Shown: positions 26,133 through 38,012 of the stretch, in pieces | How positions within the stretch are numbered: the stretch's first letter is position 1 | Layout: each line of letters opens with the position of its first letter | DNA from: Vibrio sp. UBA2441 | GTDB taxonomy: Bacteria > Pseudomonadota > Gammaproteobacteria > Enterobacterales > Vibrionaceae | Length of the DNA: 64,000 nucleotides | Direction of reading: 5' to 3' | Assembly: GCA_002342685.1 (NCBI GenBank) | Contig: DDQN01000003.1 | Coordinates: 1-64,000, forward strand | Made by a program: the position numbers and the translations under genes | The notes under the pieces: model-generated | Database searches by the model: none | Seen by the model: only the letters and a program-made list of their open reading frames with translations | What the model was told of the DNA's origin: nothing

Positions 26133-27743
26133 ATGAGAACTCTGCTTAGTTGGGTCATAGTATTGCTGTTGGCTGGTTGCCAGGCGATCCAACAAAATGA
26201 CGCCTCCACGGAAGATGTCAAAATCAATAATGAAAATCACATTGTAAATCAACCGGATGTTAAGCAACCGGAAACCAATGTGGATGACAATATCGTTTCC
26301 GTATCCGTAGTAGAACAAGCGTCTCAGGTTCAGCCAGAGCCTCCTGTGATGACACCCTGGAAACAAGAAGATGTGTGGCAACGTATCGCGATGCAACTCT
26401 ACATGACCGTTCCAGATCACAAAAAGGTAGATTACTATCGCAATTGGTTCATTAAACATCCAAAACATCTTGCGTCGGTTTCAAAACGCGCAGAACCTTT
26501 TTTATACCTGATTGTAGATAAAATTGAGCAACGTCAATTACCTTTAGAGCTGGCGTTACTGCCCGTTGTAGAGAGTTCATTCGATGCATTTGCTTATTCC
26601 CACGGAAGCGCTGCCGGGCTATGGCAGTTCGTTCCCGGCACCGGAAAAATGTATGGACTGGAACAGAACTATTGGTATGACGGCAGACGCGATGTTAGTG
26701 CGGCAACTGATGCTGCGCTAAATTACTTAACCTACCTAAACAAGCGATTTGAAGGAAACTGGAATCACGCCATTGCAGCTTATAATAGCGGAGGTGGCAG
26801 AGTATCCAGAGCAATCAAAAAGAATAATAAAGCAGGAAAACCCATCGATTTTTTCTCTCTCGATCTGCCTAAAGAGACAAGTGGGTATGTGCCAAAACTA
26901 TTAGCCCTTGCTGACGTAATCGCGAATCAAGAAAAATATGGATTATCCGTTCCACCCATTGCCAATAAACCCGCACTCCAGTTAATTGACCCTAAAGAGC
27001 AGCTTGATCTTGCCATTGCAGCAAACTATGCCAACTTAAGTGTAAAGCAACTACAGAGCTTCAACCCTGCATATAACCAATGGGCAACCGCTCCAGAAGG
27101 GCCACATCACTTCTTGATCCCAATAGATAAAGCGGCCAGTTTTAAAAAGGCCGTTGCAGAAAACCGTGGCAAAGGAGTAAAACTGATCCGTTACAAAGTG
27201 AAGTCTGGCGATTCAATCAGTGTTATTGCTCAGAAATACAACACAACAAGTAAAATTGTTCGCAATGCTAATGGTTTAAAAAATAATACCATCCGTGCAG
27301 GCAAGTATTTAATGATTCCGACTTCAACTGGCAGCAACAAAACCTATGCATTAAGTGCAACAAATCGTTTGGCGAAAACACAATCGACTGCACGAGGAAA
27401 GTACAAACTAACTCATACCGCCTCTTCTGGTGAAAGCTTATGGACAATAGCGCGTAAAAATAAAGTATCGTACCAATCGTTAGCCAAATGGAATGGCATG
27501 GGACCAAAGGACACATTACGCGTAGGTCAAAAAATTGTCATATGGAAGAATAGCAGTGACGGTGCCATTATTCGTACGGTTAACTATAAAGTTCGCAATG
27601 GGGATACCATCAGCGCAATTGCTAGTAAATTTAAAGTAAAAGGCTCAGATATTGTTAAGTGGAATAACCTTACTAAGCAAAAATACATTAAACCCGGACA
27701 AAACTTAAAACTATACGTAGATGTAACTAAGGTAAGTGTATGA
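26133..27743 (+). CDS. mltD: Membrane-bound lytic murein transglycosylase D
   Basis: Lipoprotein that cleaves peptidoglycan glycan strands. The start at 26133 follows AAAGG and yields a lipobox LLAGC (Cys16); the ORF extends 37 codons upstream but without signal or lipobox. The transglycosylase domain spans about 125-245, with catalytic Glu147 in LPVVESSFDAFAYS. Three LysM repeats follow at about 354-397, 424-471 and 485-529, separated by basic Ser/Thr linkers. There are 536 residues in all; E. coli MltD has 452 and two LysM. The next gene overlaps by 4 bp. Confidence 0.95.
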   Translation: MRTLLSWVIVLLLAGCQAIQQNDASTEDVKINNENHIVNQPDVKQPETNVDDNIVSVSVVEQASQVQPEPPVMTPWKQEDVWQRIAMQLYMTVPDHKKVDYYRNWFIKHPKHLASVSKRAEPFLYLIVDKIEQRQLPLELALLPVVESSFDAFAYSHGSAAGLWQFVPGTGKMYGLEQNYWYDGRRDVSAATDAALNYLTYLNKRFEGNWNHAIAAYNSGGGRVSRAIKKNNKAGKPIDFFSLDLPKETSGYVPKLLALADVIANQEKYGLSVPPIANKPALQLIDPKEQLDLAIAANYANLSVKQLQSFNPAYNQWATAPEGPHHFLIPIDKAASFKKAVAENRGKGVKLIRYKVKSGDSISVIAQKYNTTSKIVRNANGLKNNTIRAGKYLMIPTSTGSNKTYALSATNRLAKTQSTARGKYKLTHTASSGESLWTIARKNKVSYQSLAKWNGMGPKDTLRVGQKIVIWKNSSDGAIIRTVNYKVRNGDTISAIASKFKVKGSDIVKWNNLTKQKYIKPGQNLKLYVDVTKVSV

Positions 27744-28429
27744 TCATTCCATCCAGTAACCCTCTCATAATGTTACTCGACATTTTTCGAGCCCCGACCT
27801 CTTGCTTTGCCGCTCTTTATCAAAGAGGCTCATGGGGATGGCAAACCTATATCATTCTTTTATTAACACCCTTTTTATTTTGGGGGGCTTATTTTGATGT
27901 GGTTGACTTTGAATGGTTAAAATCGGTTCTCATTAGCCAGATTCCCGCAGATTCCGCCAGTAATTTTGAACGACTGGATGCCAATGCAATGATGGCGAGT
28001 GAGATCATCAATGATGCATTAAACAGAACGTTAGCCATCGGCTTATTGGCTTTCTGGTTTATGCTAGCGGCAAAACCCAGCAAATATCAACATGGATACT
28101 GGAAATGGTTTGCAGCCGCATCTGTCGTCATATTTCCTGCTGTATTAGGCGATCTAGCCAGTTATGTCAGTTTGTTAGTCAATCACGGTCAGGTAATCAC
28201 CTATGCAGCAGACCTAAATAGTTTAAACGGATTACTAAAATTACCCCCAACAAGTGACTGGTTCGGTTTTGCCAGCGCTTTTCCGCTGCTATTACCTTGG
28301 TATATTGTGCTCGGTTATTCAGCTGTAGGCGCATGGACGGAGTTCAATCAAGGCCAGGCACTGGCAATTGCTTCCATTCCTTGGGTAGGTTATTTCCTTA
28401 TTTGGGCTCTTGTGGCGCTGATATTCTAA
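27740..28429 (+). CDS. Yip1-domain inner-membrane protein
   Basis: A 229-residue integral membrane protein with five to six hydrophobic segments and the FRAPTSCFAALYQRGSWGWQ opening typical of bacterial Yip1 family proteins. The start overlaps the mltD stop codon by 4 bp (ATGA), so translation is coupled, and both belong to one unit. Its 3' end overlaps the convergent yafD homologue by 32 bp. A function for bacterial Yip1 proteins is not established. Confidence 0.78.
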   Translation: MIIPSSNPLIMLLDIFRAPTSCFAALYQRGSWGWQTYIILLLTPFLFWGAYFDVVDFEWLKSVLISQIPADSASNFERLDANAMMASEIINDALNRTLAIGLLAFWFMLAAKPSKYQHGYWKWFAAASVVIFPAVLGDLASYVSLLVNHGQVITYAADLNSLNGLLKLPPTSDWFGFASAFPLLLPWYIVLGYSAVGAWTEFNQGQALAIASIPWVGYFLIWALVALIF

Positions 28430-29267
28430 GGCTTACCATCAGTGGATTATGATCTGAAGCGTCCGTCATGGGCGCTTTAGCGTTTATAACCTCCAATCCT
28501 CGTATATAAACGTAATCCAAAGGAAGTCCATTAACGAACTGTTTTCTGTGATCCGGTGTAAATATCACCTCTTTAAGCCGAAGCTGTGCAACTATCTCTG
28601 CCAATGTCTGTGTTCTTTCATCACTCCAGCTATTAAAATCACCAGCAAGAATCATAGGCCCTGAATGGGTAATAGCAGCACGCTTTAGTGCCTCAATTTG
28701 AGCCGTATATTCAGTCATACCAAGAGTAAAGTTAATCGCATGTATGTTGATAACAACAAGCTCTTGACCATCAGAAAGCCTATAGCGCGCATAGAGTGCT
28801 GATTTAGGTAATCTTAGCCAAGGTTCAGCTTGTGTGAATGCACATGCTTTTACAGGCAACTGAGAGGACAGGTTCACTACTCCGGAGCTGACATCCAAAG
28901 CGGTAAACGCACTGACATAATGACTTTTCCAGTTCTTTATTGAGATCCACTGTTTAAATGACTCGGTTAAACTGGCTTCTTGTAATAGAAGAAGCTGACT
29001 TTCTTCGCTAAAAGAATTTAAGGCTCCTTTCCAGCTGGTTCTGTTTTGTTTATAAATATTCCAAACCAGTACATTCAACTTTTTATCGGTGTCTAACGGC
29101 TGTGCATTGGTACTATTGAAGCACTGCTTTATTGCCGTCATTCCCCCAGACTTCTGGATCATCATTTCTGGGTGTTCTGATATCTTGAAGATTAACTGAA
29201 AAGAGATCGTTACAACTAACAGAAGTAAACAAATCACGCCAAGCGTAGTTCTGAGCCATCGCTTCAT
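28398..29267 (-). CDS. yafD: Endonuclease/exonuclease/phosphatase family protein (YafD)
   Basis: A 289-residue member of the EEP superfamily (DNase I-like fold). After an N-terminal membrane anchor (LGVICLLLLVVTISFQLIF), motifs include NVLVWNIYKQNR, LLLQEASLT with the metal Glu, ILAGDFNSW and the terminal DASDHNPLMV with the catalytic His. Substrate unknown. It converges on the Yip1 gene with overlapping 3' ends, and glnB lies upstream on the same strand. Confidence 0.88.
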   Translation of the reverse strand: MKRWLRTTLGVICLLLLVVTISFQLIFKISEHPEMMIQKSGGMTAIKQCFNSTNAQPLDTDKKLNVLVWNIYKQNRTSWKGALNSFSEESQLLLLQEASLTESFKQWISIKNWKSHYVSAFTALDVSSGVVNLSSQLPVKACAFTQAEPWLRLPKSALYARYRLSDGQELVVINIHAINFTLGMTEYTAQIEALKRAAITHSGPMILAGDFNSWSDERTQTLAEIVAQLRLKEVIFTPDHRKQFVNGLPLDYVYIRGLEVINAKAPMTDASDHNPLMVSLRISAPQEPK

Positions 29268-29282
29268 CAGAAATCCCCTAAG

Positions 29283-29306
29283 AAAAAAGGAGCCGAAGCT
29301 CCTTTT
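29283..29306 (-). terminator. Terminator of glnB
   Basis: Stem AAAAGGAGC/GCTCCTTTT with a TTCG tetraloop read on the minus strand, ending in TTTTTTC. The extra-stable UUCG loop and T run make it a strong terminator. Confidence 0.88.
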
Positions 29307-29322
29307 ATATCAATACTGCAGG

Positions 29323-29670
<348 letters not shown>

Positions 29671-29686
29671 TTAAATCGTGCTTAAT

Positions 29687-29764
29687 TTACCCAAGTAACC
29701 GCATTATACTCAAACTACCCGCGAATTCAGTCACAATCGTGTACCTTCGGACTATTTGAGTATA
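29687..29764. repeat. Palindromic mini-element between glnB and the cytochrome c gene
   Basis: TTTACCCAAGTAACC near 29687 is followed by TATACTCAAA at 29705-29714 and its exact inverted copy TTTGAGTATA at 29755-29764. They bound a 60-bp element. It is a member of the same dispersed family as 20366-20400. Confidence 0.55.
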
Positions 29765-29781
29765 TTAATCTACTCGAGTAT

Positions 29782-30096
29782 TTATTTTAATGACGAGTAG
29801 TAGGCCGCTAAGTTAGCGATATCGTCGTCGCTTAACATCATAGCCTGAGCTTGCATAACCGCTGCCAATCCACCATTTCTCTGTTTAGAGCGATAACCTT
29901 TAAGCGAAGATACGATGTAGGTTGAGTTTTGACCTTTCAGGTTCGGGTATCCGTCCATCAGAGAAATACCGTCAGCACCATGACATGCTCCACAAACCGC
30001 TGATTTAGATTTACCTACTGCAGGATCGCCTGCCGCCAACGTTGCTCCACTGAAAAGTGCTGACGCCAGTATAATTCCTGTCATTATTTTATTCAT
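29782..30096 (-). CDS. Periplasmic c-type cytochrome
   Basis: A 104-residue protein with a Sec signal peptide ([22 protein letters not shown]) and one heme-binding CGACHG motif (C35, C38, H39). A distal Met ligand is expected within [10 protein letters not shown] near 78-87, and the ending [15 protein letters not shown] is typical of class I cytochromes c. It is probably an electron shuttle such as cytochrome c5 or c4-like (single domain), but the partner cannot be told from sequence. It lies between tilS and glnB on the same strand. Confidence 0.88.
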   Translation of the reverse strand: MNKIMTGIILASALFSGATLAAGDPAVGKSKSAVCGACHGADGISLMDGYPNLKGQNSTYIVSSLKGYRSKQRNGGLAAVMQAQAMMLSDDDIANLAAYYSSLK

Positions 30097-30146
30097 AAAT
30101 ACTCTACCTTATTAACATTGCTTCACTTGTTTACTTATTAACGTTT

Positions 30147-31460
30147 TTATACTTGATTCCATACTATTTCACAATCATGACCATAGAAATCTTTGTCCAC
30201 AAACAGATCTGCCACTAAAGCCAACTTATCATCATACATAATTATTGGGGTTCGCTTTCTTAACCAACTTGGTACGCTGTACTCTTGGAACAATTTCTTC
30301 AGTTTTCGCTTGTGTCCTCTGTTTGTAGGGTGAGCTATCAAACCTTCAGGTTCAAAACCAATCCAAACCTTTTCATTTGGTCTCGGAGCCCTTAATCCCA
30401 TAGTGGAAGGCAGTGTTGTACGGATAAAACCTACTTCTCCCAGGTGATCCGGTAACGTGATAGTTTCACCGAGCCTAATTACCGAGGTCCACTGACTAAC
30501 ATCCTCATGATGACAGGTACAATAAAGAGCTCCCTTAAACCGACGAATCACCCCACTGACTAACTGCAACTTTGGGCTGGCATCTGTTTTGGATAGTGCG
30601 ACTTCAGTCCAAATCAATGACAATTGTTTCGCTGAAGGCATAAGACAGTTATGTTGACCTAACCACATGCGAAGTAATTGGTTCCGGGCCAATTCACTCT
30701 GTTGGGAGAGTTTCGATATCGATATTCCGGAGTTCGCATCCACTAATTCATCCAGTTTTTCCTGTAACAGTTGGTCAAGTAATGATTCTTGATCAGCACA
30801 CAACTTTGCACTGCGCAGCACGGACTTTTCAATGCCAGGCCAGCGAGATGTTAATGCAGGAACGATTTGATGACGCAGAAAATTGCGGTCAAAACTGGTG
30901 TCAGAGTTACTAGTATCCTCAACCCACTTCAAGTTTTCATCTTGAGCATATTGATGGATCTGATCCTGAGTAATGGAAAGCAATGGGCGTACTAATAATC
31001 CTTGTCGAAAAGGCGCACGCTCAGCCATAGAAGAAAGCCCCTTCGGACCGCTTCCCCTTTTGAGAGCCAACAAAAATGTTTCAACTTGATCATTGGCGTG
31101 CTGCCCTGTTAGTAGTACATCACCTTTTTCTATATAGTTGCCAAGAACCTGATACCGCTTATCCCTAGCCTCTTGTTCAGTACTAATCTGACTTCCCAAA
31201 TTTAACTTAACCCGCTCGATCGAAATATCAATACCATAACTACGACACCACTGGGAACATAACTGCGCCCAGTTGTCAGCTTCGTTGCTGAGTCCATGAT
31301 GCACATGGACTGCGATACATTTCAACTCCGGGTGGCTTCTCTGATAATGTGCAAGAAGGTGTAACAGTACTCTAGAATCAACACCACCACTAAACGCCAA
31401 AACTATCTGACCACTTTTGTGAACAACGTTATCGAGAACCGATGAAAAATGTGAGTACAT
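30147..31460 (-). CDS. tilS: tRNA(Ile)-lysidine synthase
   Basis: Converts C34 of tRNA-Ile(CAU) to lysidine so that it reads AUA; essential. With the start at 31460 it has 437 residues. The PP-loop ATP pyrophosphatase motif SGGVDS is at 24-29. HHGLSNEADNWA, LTGQHANDQVETFLLALKRG and RNFLRHQ further support it. The upstream in-frame ATG at 31547 would overlap the accA terminator and is rejected. It is downstream of accA, as tilS is of accA-ldcC in E. coli. Confidence 0.94.
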   Translation of the reverse strand: MYSHFSSVLDNVVHKSGQIVLAFSGGVDSRVLLHLLAHYQRSHPELKCIAVHVHHGLSNEADNWAQLCSQWCRSYGIDISIERVKLNLGSQISTEQEARDKRYQVLGNYIEKGDVLLTGQHANDQVETFLLALKRGSGPKGLSSMAERAPFRQGLLVRPLLSITQDQIHQYAQDENLKWVEDTSNSDTSFDRNFLRHQIVPALTSRWPGIEKSVLRSAKLCADQESLLDQLLQEKLDELVDANSGISISKLSQQSELARNQLLRMWLGQHNCLMPSAKQLSLIWTEVALSKTDASPKLQLVSGVIRRFKGALYCTCHHEDVSQWTSVIRLGETITLPDHLGEVGFIRTTLPSTMGLRAPRPNEKVWIGFEPEGLIAHPTNRGHKRKLKKLFQEYSVPSWLRKRTPIIMYDDKLALVADLFVDKDFYGHDCEIVWNQV

Positions 31461-31530
31461 CAATATTGGGCACCTGTTATTAATATTTAACTTCAGCTGC
31501 ATGGAGACTATTGACCATATTCTCCATGCA

Positions 31531-31559
31531 AAAAGAAAGCGGGCCATAAAGCCCGCTTT
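31531..31559 (-). terminator. Terminator downstream of accA
   Basis: Perfect 9-bp stem AAAGCGGGC/GCCCGCTTT with a 6-nt loop, followed on the minus strand by CTTTTT. It ends the long dnaE-accA transcript before tilS. Confidence 0.88.
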
Positions 31560-31577
31560 AGTTTAACCGAATTGACG

Positions 31578-31604
31578 ATATATCCCCAAGTAACTTCAAG
31601 ATAC
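31578..31604. repeat. Mini-repeat between accA and its terminator
   Basis: TATATCCCCAAGTAACTTCA starting at 31579 is a close copy of the words at 9659 and 12335. Confidence 0.5.
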
Positions 31605-31623
31605 CCGGTTCACGGCATTTAAC

Positions 31624-32583
31624 TTAGCAATAACCGTAGTTCATCAGGCGTTGGTATCGACGTGCCAGCAACATGTCTTGATCCAGTGATTCAAGATCTT
31701 CTAACTGCTTTAACAGCGTGGCTTTCATGTTGTTAGCCATCATAATAGGATCGCGGTGTGCGCCGCCTAGTGGCTCTTCGATTATCTCATCAATAAGTTC
31801 CAGCTCTTTTAAACGATCAGCGGTTAAGCCCATTGCCTCAGCAGCCTGAGGGGCTTTATCTGAATCGCGCCAAAGAATTGATGCACACCCTTCTGGGGAA
31901 ATAACTGAATAGGTCGAATACTGAAGCATGTTCACATAGTCACCAACACCGATCGCCAATGCACCACCAGAGCCACCTTCACCAACCACATTACAAATCA
32001 CAGGTACTTTTAAGCCAGACATGACTTTAAGGTTCTTCGCTATCGCCTCTGACTGACCACGTTCTTCTGCACCAACGCCAGGATAAGCACCAGCCGTATC
32101 AATAAAGGTGATAATAGGCATATTAAAACGCTCTGCCATTTCCATTAAGCGTAACGCTTTGCGATACCCTTCTGGTTTTGGCATACCAAAATTCCGGATC
32201 ACTTTTTCTTTGGTTTCACGCCCTTTCTGGTGACCAATTATCATCACTGGGCGGCCCTCTAATCGGGCCATTCCGCCGATTATCGCCTTATCATCAGCGA
32301 AAGCACGATCGCCGGCCAAATTATCAAATTCGGTAAAGACATTATCTATATAATCCAGTGTATACGGACGTTGCGGATGCCTTGCAAGTTGAGCAACCTG
32401 CCATGCACCTAAATCACTAAATACTTTCTTTTTTAGCTCTAAGCTTTTCTCTTCAAGCTGTGCTATTTCTTTATCTAGATCCACTGAAGTATCACCGCCG
32501 TGACGCGATACATCGCGAAGCGCTTCAATCTTAGCTTCTAGTTCTGCAATTGGCTTTTCAAATTCTAGAAAGTTCAGGCTCAT
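31624..32583 (-). CDS. accA: Acetyl-CoA carboxylase carboxyltransferase alpha subunit
   Basis: With AccD it transfers carboxyl from biotin to acetyl-CoA, giving malonyl-CoA for fatty acid synthesis. It has 319 residues, as in E. coli. AITFIDT-type and [15 protein letters not shown] segments ([34 protein letters not shown]) form the CoA-binding crotonase-like site. The start [12 protein letters not shown] at 32583 is preferred to the ATG one codon upstream. It follows dnaE by 43 bp and closes the minus-strand macro-cluster. Confidence 0.97.
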   Translation of the reverse strand: MSLNFLEFEKPIAELEAKIEALRDVSRHGGDTSVDLDKEIAQLEEKSLELKKKVFSDLGAWQVAQLARHPQRPYTLDYIDNVFTEFDNLAGDRAFADDKAIIGGMARLEGRPVMIIGHQKGRETKEKVIRNFGMPKPEGYRKALRLMEMAERFNMPIITFIDTAGAYPGVGAEERGQSEAIAKNLKVMSGLKVPVICNVVGEGGSGGALAIGVGDYVNMLQYSTYSVISPEGCASILWRDSDKAPQAAEAMGLTADRLKELELIDEIIEEPLGGAHRDPIMMANNMKATLLKQLEDLESLDQDMLLARRYQRLMNYGYC

Positions 32584-32626
32584 CATGAATCCTTTTTTAT
32601 TCAGCTACCGAATTGGCAGCTGGATC

Positions 32627-35600
32627 TTAGTTAAATTCGAGTTCTACTTGGCTCGTTCCAAGCAGCTGTTTTAAATCATCGATTAGTTTATCGTTTGGCG
32701 TAACACGCCACTCAACCCCCAATGCGAGCTTCGCTCTAGCATCTGGTCGCTGGTAATAAATATTTACCGGTATCGTTCCTGCCCTATGAGGTTCCAATAT
32801 CTGGCTAAATTTTTCAAAAAAATGACCATCTATTTGAGATTGACTCACAGATATAGACAAAGCTCTCGCGTATCTTTCTCTTGCTTCGCCCAATTCCATA
32901 ACTTCACGCGCGGACATTTTAAGGCCACCGTTGAAGTCATCAAAGCTGACCTGTCCAGAAATAACCAGAATTTTATCTTTTTCCAGTAATTCTGCGTACT
33001 TATCTAGCGAATCAGAGAACAACATTACTTCAATACGCCCTGAACGGTCGTCCAATGTCATCAAACCAATACGAGTTCCACGCTTAGTTGTCATCACACG
33101 AGCGGCAATAACCAACCCAGCGAGTGTTACACTCTGATCTCTGCGAGTTGGCGTTGCATCTTTTAGTCGACAACTGGTGTATTTAGAAAGTTCCTTTATA
33201 TAGGCATTTACTGGGTGCCCAGTCAAATATAAGCCTAATGTTTCGCGCTCACCTTCCAACCACACTTTTTCAGGCCAGGCAGGTACCTGAGCATAAGCTT
33301 GCTCTACTTCTTCAGGCGCATCCGTCAATACACCAAACATATCCGACTGCCCAAAAGCTTCAGCCTGATGATATTGACCTGCTGCTTTCACTGCATCATC
33401 TACCGATGCCATCATAGCTGCACGGTGCGGTCCTAACCTGTCTAGCGCTCCCGCCTGTATCAGCTTTTCTATAACGCGTTTATTCACTTTCTTTAAATCT
33501 ACACGTGCACAGAAGTCAAACAAGTCTTTAAAATGTCCGTCTTTATTTCTCGCATTAATGATGCATTCAATGGGCGCTTCACCAACCCCTTTTATCGCAC
33601 CAATACCGTAAACGACTGCCCCACTACCATCCACATTAAAACGATATAGACCTACATTGACATCCGGCGGCAACACTTTCAATTTCATGCGCAGACATTC
33701 ATCAACTAAGCCGACCACTTTCTCTGTATTGTCCATATCAGCAGTCATTACCGCCGCCATAAACTCTGCAGGATAGTGTGTTTTTAACCACAAGGTCTGG
33801 TATGAGACTAATGCATAAGCGGCTGAGTGCGACTTGTTAAATCCGTAACCGGCAAATTTCTCTACCAAGTCAAAAATTTTCATTGAGAGTTCGCCATCGA
33901 CACCATTATCGATTGCACCCTGCTCAAAAATGGCCCGCTGTTTTGCCATTTCTTCAGGTTTTTTCTTACCCATTGCCCGGCGAAGCATATCAGCGCCACC
34001 AAGGGTGTAACCAGCCAGAATCTGGGCAATCTGCATTACTTGTTCTTGGTATAGAATAATGCCATAGGTTGGCTCAAGCGTCTCTTTAAGCGACTCATGC
34101 TGCCAAGTTTCATCCGGGTACGAAACGGCTTCGCGACCATGTTTACGGTCAATAAAGTTATCAACCATTCCTGATTGCAATGGCCCCGGTCGGAATAATG
34201 CGACTAAAGCGATGATATCTTCAAAACAGTCTGGTTGCAGACGCTTAATCAGCTCTTTCATGCCTCGGGATTCAAGCTGAAATACCGCCGTAGTTTCAGA
34301 GTTTTGCAAAACTCTGAAAGCAGCCTGATCATCTAAAGGAATTGATTCAATTCTAATTAAATCTTTTCCTTCCCGCTCCATACGTGGGTTAATTAAGCCA
34401 AGTGCCCAGTCAATAATCGTTAATGTTCTTAAACCAAGGAAATCAAATTTGACCAACCCTGCCGTTTCCACGTCGTTTTTATCAAACTGAGTAACCGGGA
34501 AATTACCATCAGCATCACAGTAGATTGGCGCAAAATCCGTAATGGTTGTTGGCGAGATAACAACACCACCAGCATGTTTACCGGCGTTACGTGTCACCCC
34601 CTCCAGGATACGACACATATCGATAAGTTCTTTTACTTCTTCATCTGCAGCGTATACTTCTGGCAGTTGAGGTTCAGCCTTGAACGCTTTCTCCAATGTC
34701 ATGCCGGGATCTGGCGGAACCATTTTTGAAATACGATCGACAAAACCATACGGATGTCCAAGCACTCGGCCTACGTCTCGTATAACCGCTTTAGCGGCCA
34801 TCGTACCAAAGGTGATAATTTGCGATACCGCATCTCGTCCGTATATTTCAGCCACGTGATCGATAACCTGATCTCGCTTATCCATACAAAAGTCGATATC
34901 GAAATCGGGCATAGAAACACGTTCAGGGTTAAGAAAGCGCTCGAAAAGCAGATCATACTCTAAAGGATCAAGGTCGGTAATATCTAATGCGTATGCCACC
35001 AGAGAGCCCGCACCTGAACCACGTCCCGGCCCTACCGGTACGTCATTGTCTTTTGACCACTGGATAAATTCCATAACGATAAGGAAATAACCAGGAAAGC
35101 CCATTTGGTTAATCACTTTCAGCTCAATATCAAGCCTTTCGTCATATTCAGGACGTTTTTGCAGCCTTTCCTGTTCATCGGGAAAAAGAAACGCTAAGCG
35201 CCTTTCAAGCCCTTCTTGAGATTTCATTACCAAGAAGTCTTCTATCTCCATCCCTTCGGTAGGAAAATTAGGCAGAAAAATCTCACCGAGTCGAACAGTG
35301 ACATTACAACGCTTAGCTATTTCAACGCTGTTCGCCAGTGCCTCGGGAATATCAGAAAACAACTCGCACATTTCTTCTTCTGTACGGAGATATTGCTGTG
35401 GACTATAAAGTTTCGGCCGACGGGGATCGACAAGCGTAAACCCGTCATGAATAGCAACCCTAATTTCATGGGCATCAAACTGTTCTTCAGACAGAAACAT
35501 CACTTCATTAGTCGCAACAACTGGTAAATCCGATTGTTCTGCCAATTCTAATGCAAAGTGTAAATAACTTTCTTCATCGGTGCGGCCAGTACGAATAAGT

Positions 35601-36106
35601 TCCAAGTAATAGCGATCAGGGAAATGAGTTTTGTAAAACTCAACACACTTTTCTGCTAGCGGTCTATTTCCTTTTAACAGAGCCTTACCTGTTTCACCGT
35701 TCTTCCCTCCCGAAAGTATAATCAGTCCTTCGGCATGGTTGATCAACCACGACTTATCGATCACAGGTTGATGCTGAACATGCCCGCGTTGATAGGCTTC
35801 AGAGATTAGTAAGGTAAGATTATTGTAGCCTTTATTATTAGAGGCCAGAATGGTCAAACTGGTTAATTCGTCACCAAACTCCTCCGACTGCATTTTAAAG
35901 TCCGCACCAATAATGGGTTTTACACCACAACCATGAGCCGTAAAATAAAACTTAACGAGACCGCATAAGTTGGTGAAATCAGTTAACGCCATTGCAGGCA
36001 TACCGAGTTCGGCCATTTTTTTTACCAACGGTGGCACTTTGGAGAGTCCATCCACCATGGAATAATCACTATGTACGCGTAGGTGTATAAACTTGGGTTC
36101 TGACAT
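32627..36106 (-). CDS. dnaE: DNA polymerase III alpha subunit
   Basis: Catalytic subunit of the replicative polymerase; 1159 residues against 1160 in E. coli. The N-terminal PHP domain begins [20 protein letters not shown]. The polymerase active-site aspartates are in [13 protein letters not shown] near 400, with the third in the region of [21 protein letters not shown] helix-hairpin-helix and OB-fold ([18 protein letters not shown]) occupy the C-terminal third. rnhB precedes it by 63 bp and accA follows by 43 bp, as in E. coli. Confidence 0.98.
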   Translation of the reverse strand: MSEPKFIHLRVHSDYSMVDGLSKVPPLVKKMAELGMPAMALTDFTNLCGLVKFYFTAHGCGVKPIIGADFKMQSEEFGDELTSLTILASNNKGYNNLTLLISEAYQRGHVQHQPVIDKSWLINHAEGLIILSGGKNGETGKALLKGNRPLAEKCVEFYKTHFPDRYYLELIRTGRTDEESYLHFALELAEQSDLPVVATNEVMFLSEEQFDAHEIRVAIHDGFTLVDPRRPKLYSPQQYLRTEEEMCELFSDIPEALANSVEIAKRCNVTVRLGEIFLPNFPTEGMEIEDFLVMKSQEGLERRLAFLFPDEQERLQKRPEYDERLDIELKVINQMGFPGYFLIVMEFIQWSKDNDVPVGPGRGSGAGSLVAYALDITDLDPLEYDLLFERFLNPERVSMPDFDIDFCMDKRDQVIDHVAEIYGRDAVSQIITFGTMAAKAVIRDVGRVLGHPYGFVDRISKMVPPDPGMTLEKAFKAEPQLPEVYAADEEVKELIDMCRILEGVTRNAGKHAGGVVISPTTITDFAPIYCDADGNFPVTQFDKNDVETAGLVKFDFLGLRTLTIIDWALGLINPRMEREGKDLIRIESIPLDDQAAFRVLQNSETTAVFQLESRGMKELIKRLQPDCFEDIIALVALFRPGPLQSGMVDNFIDRKHGREAVSYPDETWQHESLKETLEPTYGIILYQEQVMQIAQILAGYTLGGADMLRRAMGKKKPEEMAKQRAIFEQGAIDNGVDGELSMKIFDLVEKFAGYGFNKSHSAAYALVSYQTLWLKTHYPAEFMAAVMTADMDNTEKVVGLVDECLRMKLKVLPPDVNVGLYRFNVDGSGAVVYGIGAIKGVGEAPIECIINARNKDGHFKDLFDFCARVDLKKVNKRVIEKLIQAGALDRLGPHRAAMMASVDDAVKAAGQYHQAEAFGQSDMFGVLTDAPEEVEQAYAQVPAWPEKVWLEGERETLGLYLTGHPVNAYIKELSKYTSCRLKDATPTRRDQSVTLAGLVIAARVMTTKRGTRIGLMTLDDRSGRIEVMLFSDSLDKYAELLEKDKILVISGQVSFDDFNGGLKMSAREVMELGEARERYARALSISVSQSQIDGHFFEKFSQILEPHRAGTIPVNIYYQRPDARAKLALGVEWRVTPNDKLIDDLKQLLGTSQVELEFN

Positions 36107-36169
36107 TTATCTTGCTGCTCGATTATAAATTAAGGATGAATTCTGTTTTGGCCTGTCGACTAATGATGG

Positions 36170-36778
36170 TTATTCTAACCCCAAAGCTCTTTTAACTGGC
36201 TTAAAACTTTTCCGATGTTGTGCGATAACACCATGTTTTTCAATCGCTTCAAAATGGGCTTTGGTTGGATAGCCCTTATGTTTGGCAAAGCCAAATTCTG
36301 GGTACTGCTCATCCAGCGTTTCCATCTCTTTGTCTCGTACCACTTTAGCAATAATAGAAGCTGCACTAATTTGTGACACTCTTAAATCGCCTTTCACTAC
36401 CGCCTCGCTAGCAACAGGTAATTCAGGAACACGATTACCGTCAATCAATACATAATCAGGTTGTATCTTCAACCCTGCTACGGCACGTTGCATAGCCAAC
36501 ATAGTGGCATGAAGGATATTAAGTTCATCTATTTCTTCAGGTGAACAACGGCCGACTGACCAAGCCAACGCTTTCTCTTGGATCTCTGGAAATAGTGCAA
36601 GGCGTTTTTTTTCAGAGAGTTTCTTAGAGTCATTGAGTCCTTCTATCGGATTGTTTGGATCTAAGATGACTGCCGCAGTCACAACATCACCAACAAGCGG
36701 TCCCCGACCTACTTCATCAACACCCGCTATTAAATGATAACCTTGAGGGTACTCAAAAGGCGCAAGTTCTTTAATCAT
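36170..36778 (-). CDS. rnhB: Ribonuclease HII
   Basis: Cleaves RNA-DNA hybrids and single misincorporated ribonucleotides; 202 residues. The catalytic DEDD set includes D21 and E22 in [15 protein letters not shown] and D113 in VLIDGNRVP. The [12 protein letters not shown] segment is intact. It overlaps the end of lpxB by 8 bp, so translation is coupled. The lpxB-rnhB-dnaE order is conserved in E. coli. Confidence 0.97.
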   Translation of the reverse strand: MIKELAPFEYPQGYHLIAGVDEVGRGPLVGDVVTAAVILDPNNPIEGLNDSKKLSEKKRLALFPEIQEKALAWSVGRCSPEEIDELNILHATMLAMQRAVAGLKIQPDYVLIDGNRVPELPVASEAVVKGDLRVSQISAASIIAKVVRDKEMETLDEQYPEFGFAKHKGYPTKAHFEAIEKHGVIAQHRKSFKPVKRALGLE

Positions 36779-37925
36779 TCGATTTACCCATTAAATTTAA
36801 TACCGCTCGCGCAGCTTGATCATCTGCACCCTTTCTGATCCAGTGATGCATTTCTGTGAATTTTTTCATTACGGCTTTATTATCTGATGTGAGCAGGCGA
36901 TTCACCTCACCATAGAGGTTTTCTGCATAGCACTCTTCCAGTAAATACTCTTTGACAAGCTCTTCGCCAGCCAGAATATTGGGAAGGGACACAAATTCTG
37001 TTTTTACCAATCGTTTTGCAATAAAAGCGGTAATAGCATTAACTTTATAGCCCACCACCATTGGTCTTTTTAATAACATACATTCTAACGCAACCGTACC
37101 AGAAGCCAACATAACCACATCGGATGCCTGAATAACATTTTTTGCGGTATCTTGTATTAATACAAACTCCAATTCTGGTGCAAGTGTTTTCCATACCTGT
37201 TCAAATTGGATCCGACGCTTTTCATTAACGATAGCGACGACAAAACCGAGTTCAGGATGAGTTTGGGCCAGTTTTTTACAGGTTTCAATAAATGCTGGCG
37301 CTATCATAGCGACTTCAGAGCCACGGCTTCCCGGTAATACTGCGAGCCATTTCTTATTCTGTTCAAGGCCTAATAACGCTCTTGCTTCCCCTTTATCATT
37401 CTCTAATGGGATAGCATCTGCCAGAGTATGACCTATAAATTCACAAGGTACGTTAAACTTGTCATAAAAGGCTTTTTCAAAGGGCAAAAATGCGAGAACT
37501 AAATTCGTAGCGGCCTCAATCTTAAATATACGTTTTTGACGCCAAGCCCAGACAGAAGGACTCACATAGTGAACGGTTTTTATTCCCGCATCTTTCAGGT
37601 TTTTTTCTAACCTCAGATTAAAATCAGGAGCATCGATACCGACAAAAACATCCGGTGGGTTTTCAGAAAAATATTTAACCAACTCCGCTTTTACTTTCAA
37701 TAATCTAGGTAAACGACCCAAAACCTCAACCAACCCCATCACAGCGAGCTCTTCCATATCAAATAAAGAATTGCAGCCTAGCGCCATCATCTTTGGCCCA
37801 CCAATACCCACAAATTCAGCATTTGGATATTGACGTTGAATGGCTTTAATAAAGCCCTCACCTAATGTATCCCCAGAGAGCTCTCCAGCAACAATACCAA
37901 TTCTTAAAGGACGACAATCTGACAT
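36771..37925 (-). CDS. lpxB: Lipid A disaccharide synthase
   Basis: GT19 glycosyltransferase joining UDP-diacylglucosamine and lipid X; membrane-associated. It has 384 residues. Motifs visible are [10 protein letters not shown] near the N-terminus, [22 protein letters not shown] and LPGSRGSEV. The start [10 protein letters not shown] at 37925 is chosen over the ATG at 37955, which lies inside the hairpin. A terminator-like hairpin separates it from lpxA. It overlaps rnhB at the 3' end. Confidence 0.96.
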   Translation of the reverse strand: MSDCRPLRIGIVAGELSGDTLGEGFIKAIQRQYPNAEFVGIGGPKMMALGCNSLFDMEELAVMGLVEVLGRLPRLLKVKAELVKYFSENPPDVFVGIDAPDFNLRLEKNLKDAGIKTVHYVSPSVWAWRQKRIFKIEAATNLVLAFLPFEKAFYDKFNVPCEFIGHTLADAIPLENDKGEARALLGLEQNKKWLAVLPGSRGSEVAMIAPAFIETCKKLAQTHPELGFVVAIVNEKRRIQFEQVWKTLAPELEFVLIQDTAKNVIQASDVVMLASGTVALECMLLKRPMVVGYKVNAITAFIAKRLVKTEFVSLPNILAGEELVKEYLLEECYAENLYGEVNRLLTSDNKAVMKKFTEMHHWIRKGADDQAARAVLNLMGKSND

Positions 37926-37953
37926 GAATACTTTTCCTAGGATGGTTATAGAC

Positions 37954-37985
37954 AAAAAAGATCGCTTTTGTGGCGATCTTTTTAG
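37954..37985 (-). terminator. Terminator-like hairpin between lpxA and lpxB
   Basis: Stem AAAAAGATCGC/GCGATCTTTTT with a 7-nt loop, followed on the minus strand by a T run and then GTC. Inside the cluster it would cause partial termination or attenuation and so set the ratio of lpxA to lpxB. Confidence 0.7.
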
Positions 37986-38012
37986 AGGTTTTGTTTGTAT
38001 AGTTGTTCGTTA